In this document: in pieces, positions 5,983 to 6,287 of the stretch
Position numbering within the stretch: position 1 is the stretch's first letter
Layout: every line of letters begins with the position of its first letter
DNA from: Arenicella sp.
GTDB taxonomy: Bacteria; Pseudomonadota; Gammaproteobacteria; Arenicellales; Arenicellaceae
Reading direction: 5' to 3'
DNA: 6,287 nt
Assembly: GCA_018677115.1 (NCBI GenBank)
Contig: JAHHOC010000176.1
Coordinates: forward strand, 1-6,287
Made by a program: the position numbers and the translations under genes
The notes under the pieces: model-generated
Seen by the model: the letters and a program-made list of their open reading frames with translations, nothing else
Databases searched by the model: none
What the model was told of the DNA's origin: nothing

Positions 5983-6287
5983 GTGGCCACCCCTATCCAA
6001 ATAATCACCAAGCGAATTCGGCAACGCGCCATGGGCAGCGGCTCGGTCACTTCGGCTGTGCTGACCGGTTTATTTGCCGGTGCAATCATGGTAATTACGT
6101 CGATCTCCTATGCGTCACTTATTTTTAGCGGAGATCTGCAGCCGTATCTCGGAGACGGCATAGTAATGGGTTTGACCAGCGTGACGATTGTAGCTTTCAT
6201 GTTGGCCTTTTTTAGCTCGTCCGCGCACCTGATCCCCCAGATTGACGACGATACAGCACCGGTATTTGTGTTGTTTATTGCCTTATT
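5983..6287 (+). CDS. Probable SulP/SLC26-type anion transporter, N-terminal 101 residues, 3' end outside window
   Basis: The frame opens after a TAG at 5971 and is open to the right edge. The first usable start is GTG at 5983; an ATG at 6031 is the alternative. Neither has a clear Shine-Dalgarno sequence. I chose GTG because it keeps a basic stretch (KRIRQR, residues 10 to 15) that suits a cytoplasmic N-terminus before the first membrane segment. Residues about 22 to 48 form one hydrophobic segment (AVLTGLFAGAIMVITSISYA, then SLIFSGDLQPYL). A second runs from about 60 to 77, and a third starts near 94 after IDDDTAP. The segment ISYASLIFSGDLQPYL followed by a short glycine-containing turn resembles SulP-family proteins that often carry a C-terminal STAS or cyclic-nucleotide-binding domain. 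Those domains would lie beyond the window. The assignment rests on pattern recognition of a short fragment; another multispanning transporter is possible. It is divergent from the TPS operon and probably unrelated in function. Confidence 0.65.
   Translation, partial: MATPIQIITKRIRQRAMGSGSVTSAVLTGLFAGAIMVITSISYASLIFSGDLQPYLGDGIVMGLTSVTIVAFMLAFFSSSAHLIPQIDDDTAPVFVLFIAL

Overview
The window looks like a piece of chromosome from a Gram-negative bacterium, most likely a free-living gammaproteobacterium. The reasons are an outer-membrane two-partner secretion (TPS) system, signal peptides of Gram-negative type, moderate GC content and a SulP-type transporter. No rRNA or other marker gene is present, so the lineage is inference only.

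Layout: positions 1 to 5614 hold a three-gene, minus-strand TPS operon. In order of transcription these are a TpsB outer-membrane transporter (5614 to 3983), a small exported FecR-domain protein (3976 to 3101) and the first 1038 codons of a large TpsA filamentous-haemagglutinin-like exoprotein (from 3116, running off the left edge). The genes are packed tightly. Six bases separate the TpsB stop from the best FecR-protein start, and the FecR-protein and TpsA frames overlap by 16 bases. Positions 5615 to 5982 are an AT-rich divergent intergenic region with plausible promoters in both directions. At 5983 a plus-strand gene begins and runs off the right edge. Its 101 visible codons resemble the N-terminus of a SulP/SLC26-type anion transporter.

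How the genes should work together: the exoprotein crosses the inner membrane by its N-terminal signal, and its TPS domain (with a typical NPNG motif) is recognised by the POTRA domains of TpsB. The exoprotein is then threaded through the TpsB barrel and folds outside as a long beta-helix. The FecR-domain protein is exported too, and its place between the two partners suggests a role in secretion, anchoring or sensing. There is no sigma factor or TonB receptor beside it, so it is not a standard iron-signalling FecR.

Most unusual feature: the exoprotein carries an acidic, low-complexity segment of about 270 residues with one Arg and no Lys, His or Cys. It sits between two diverged copies of a beta-helix module of about 130 residues, and its codon choice differs from the flanks. 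It looks like a disordered spacer inserted into the beta-helix. The many plus-strand open frames opposite the exoprotein are read as antisense shadows.
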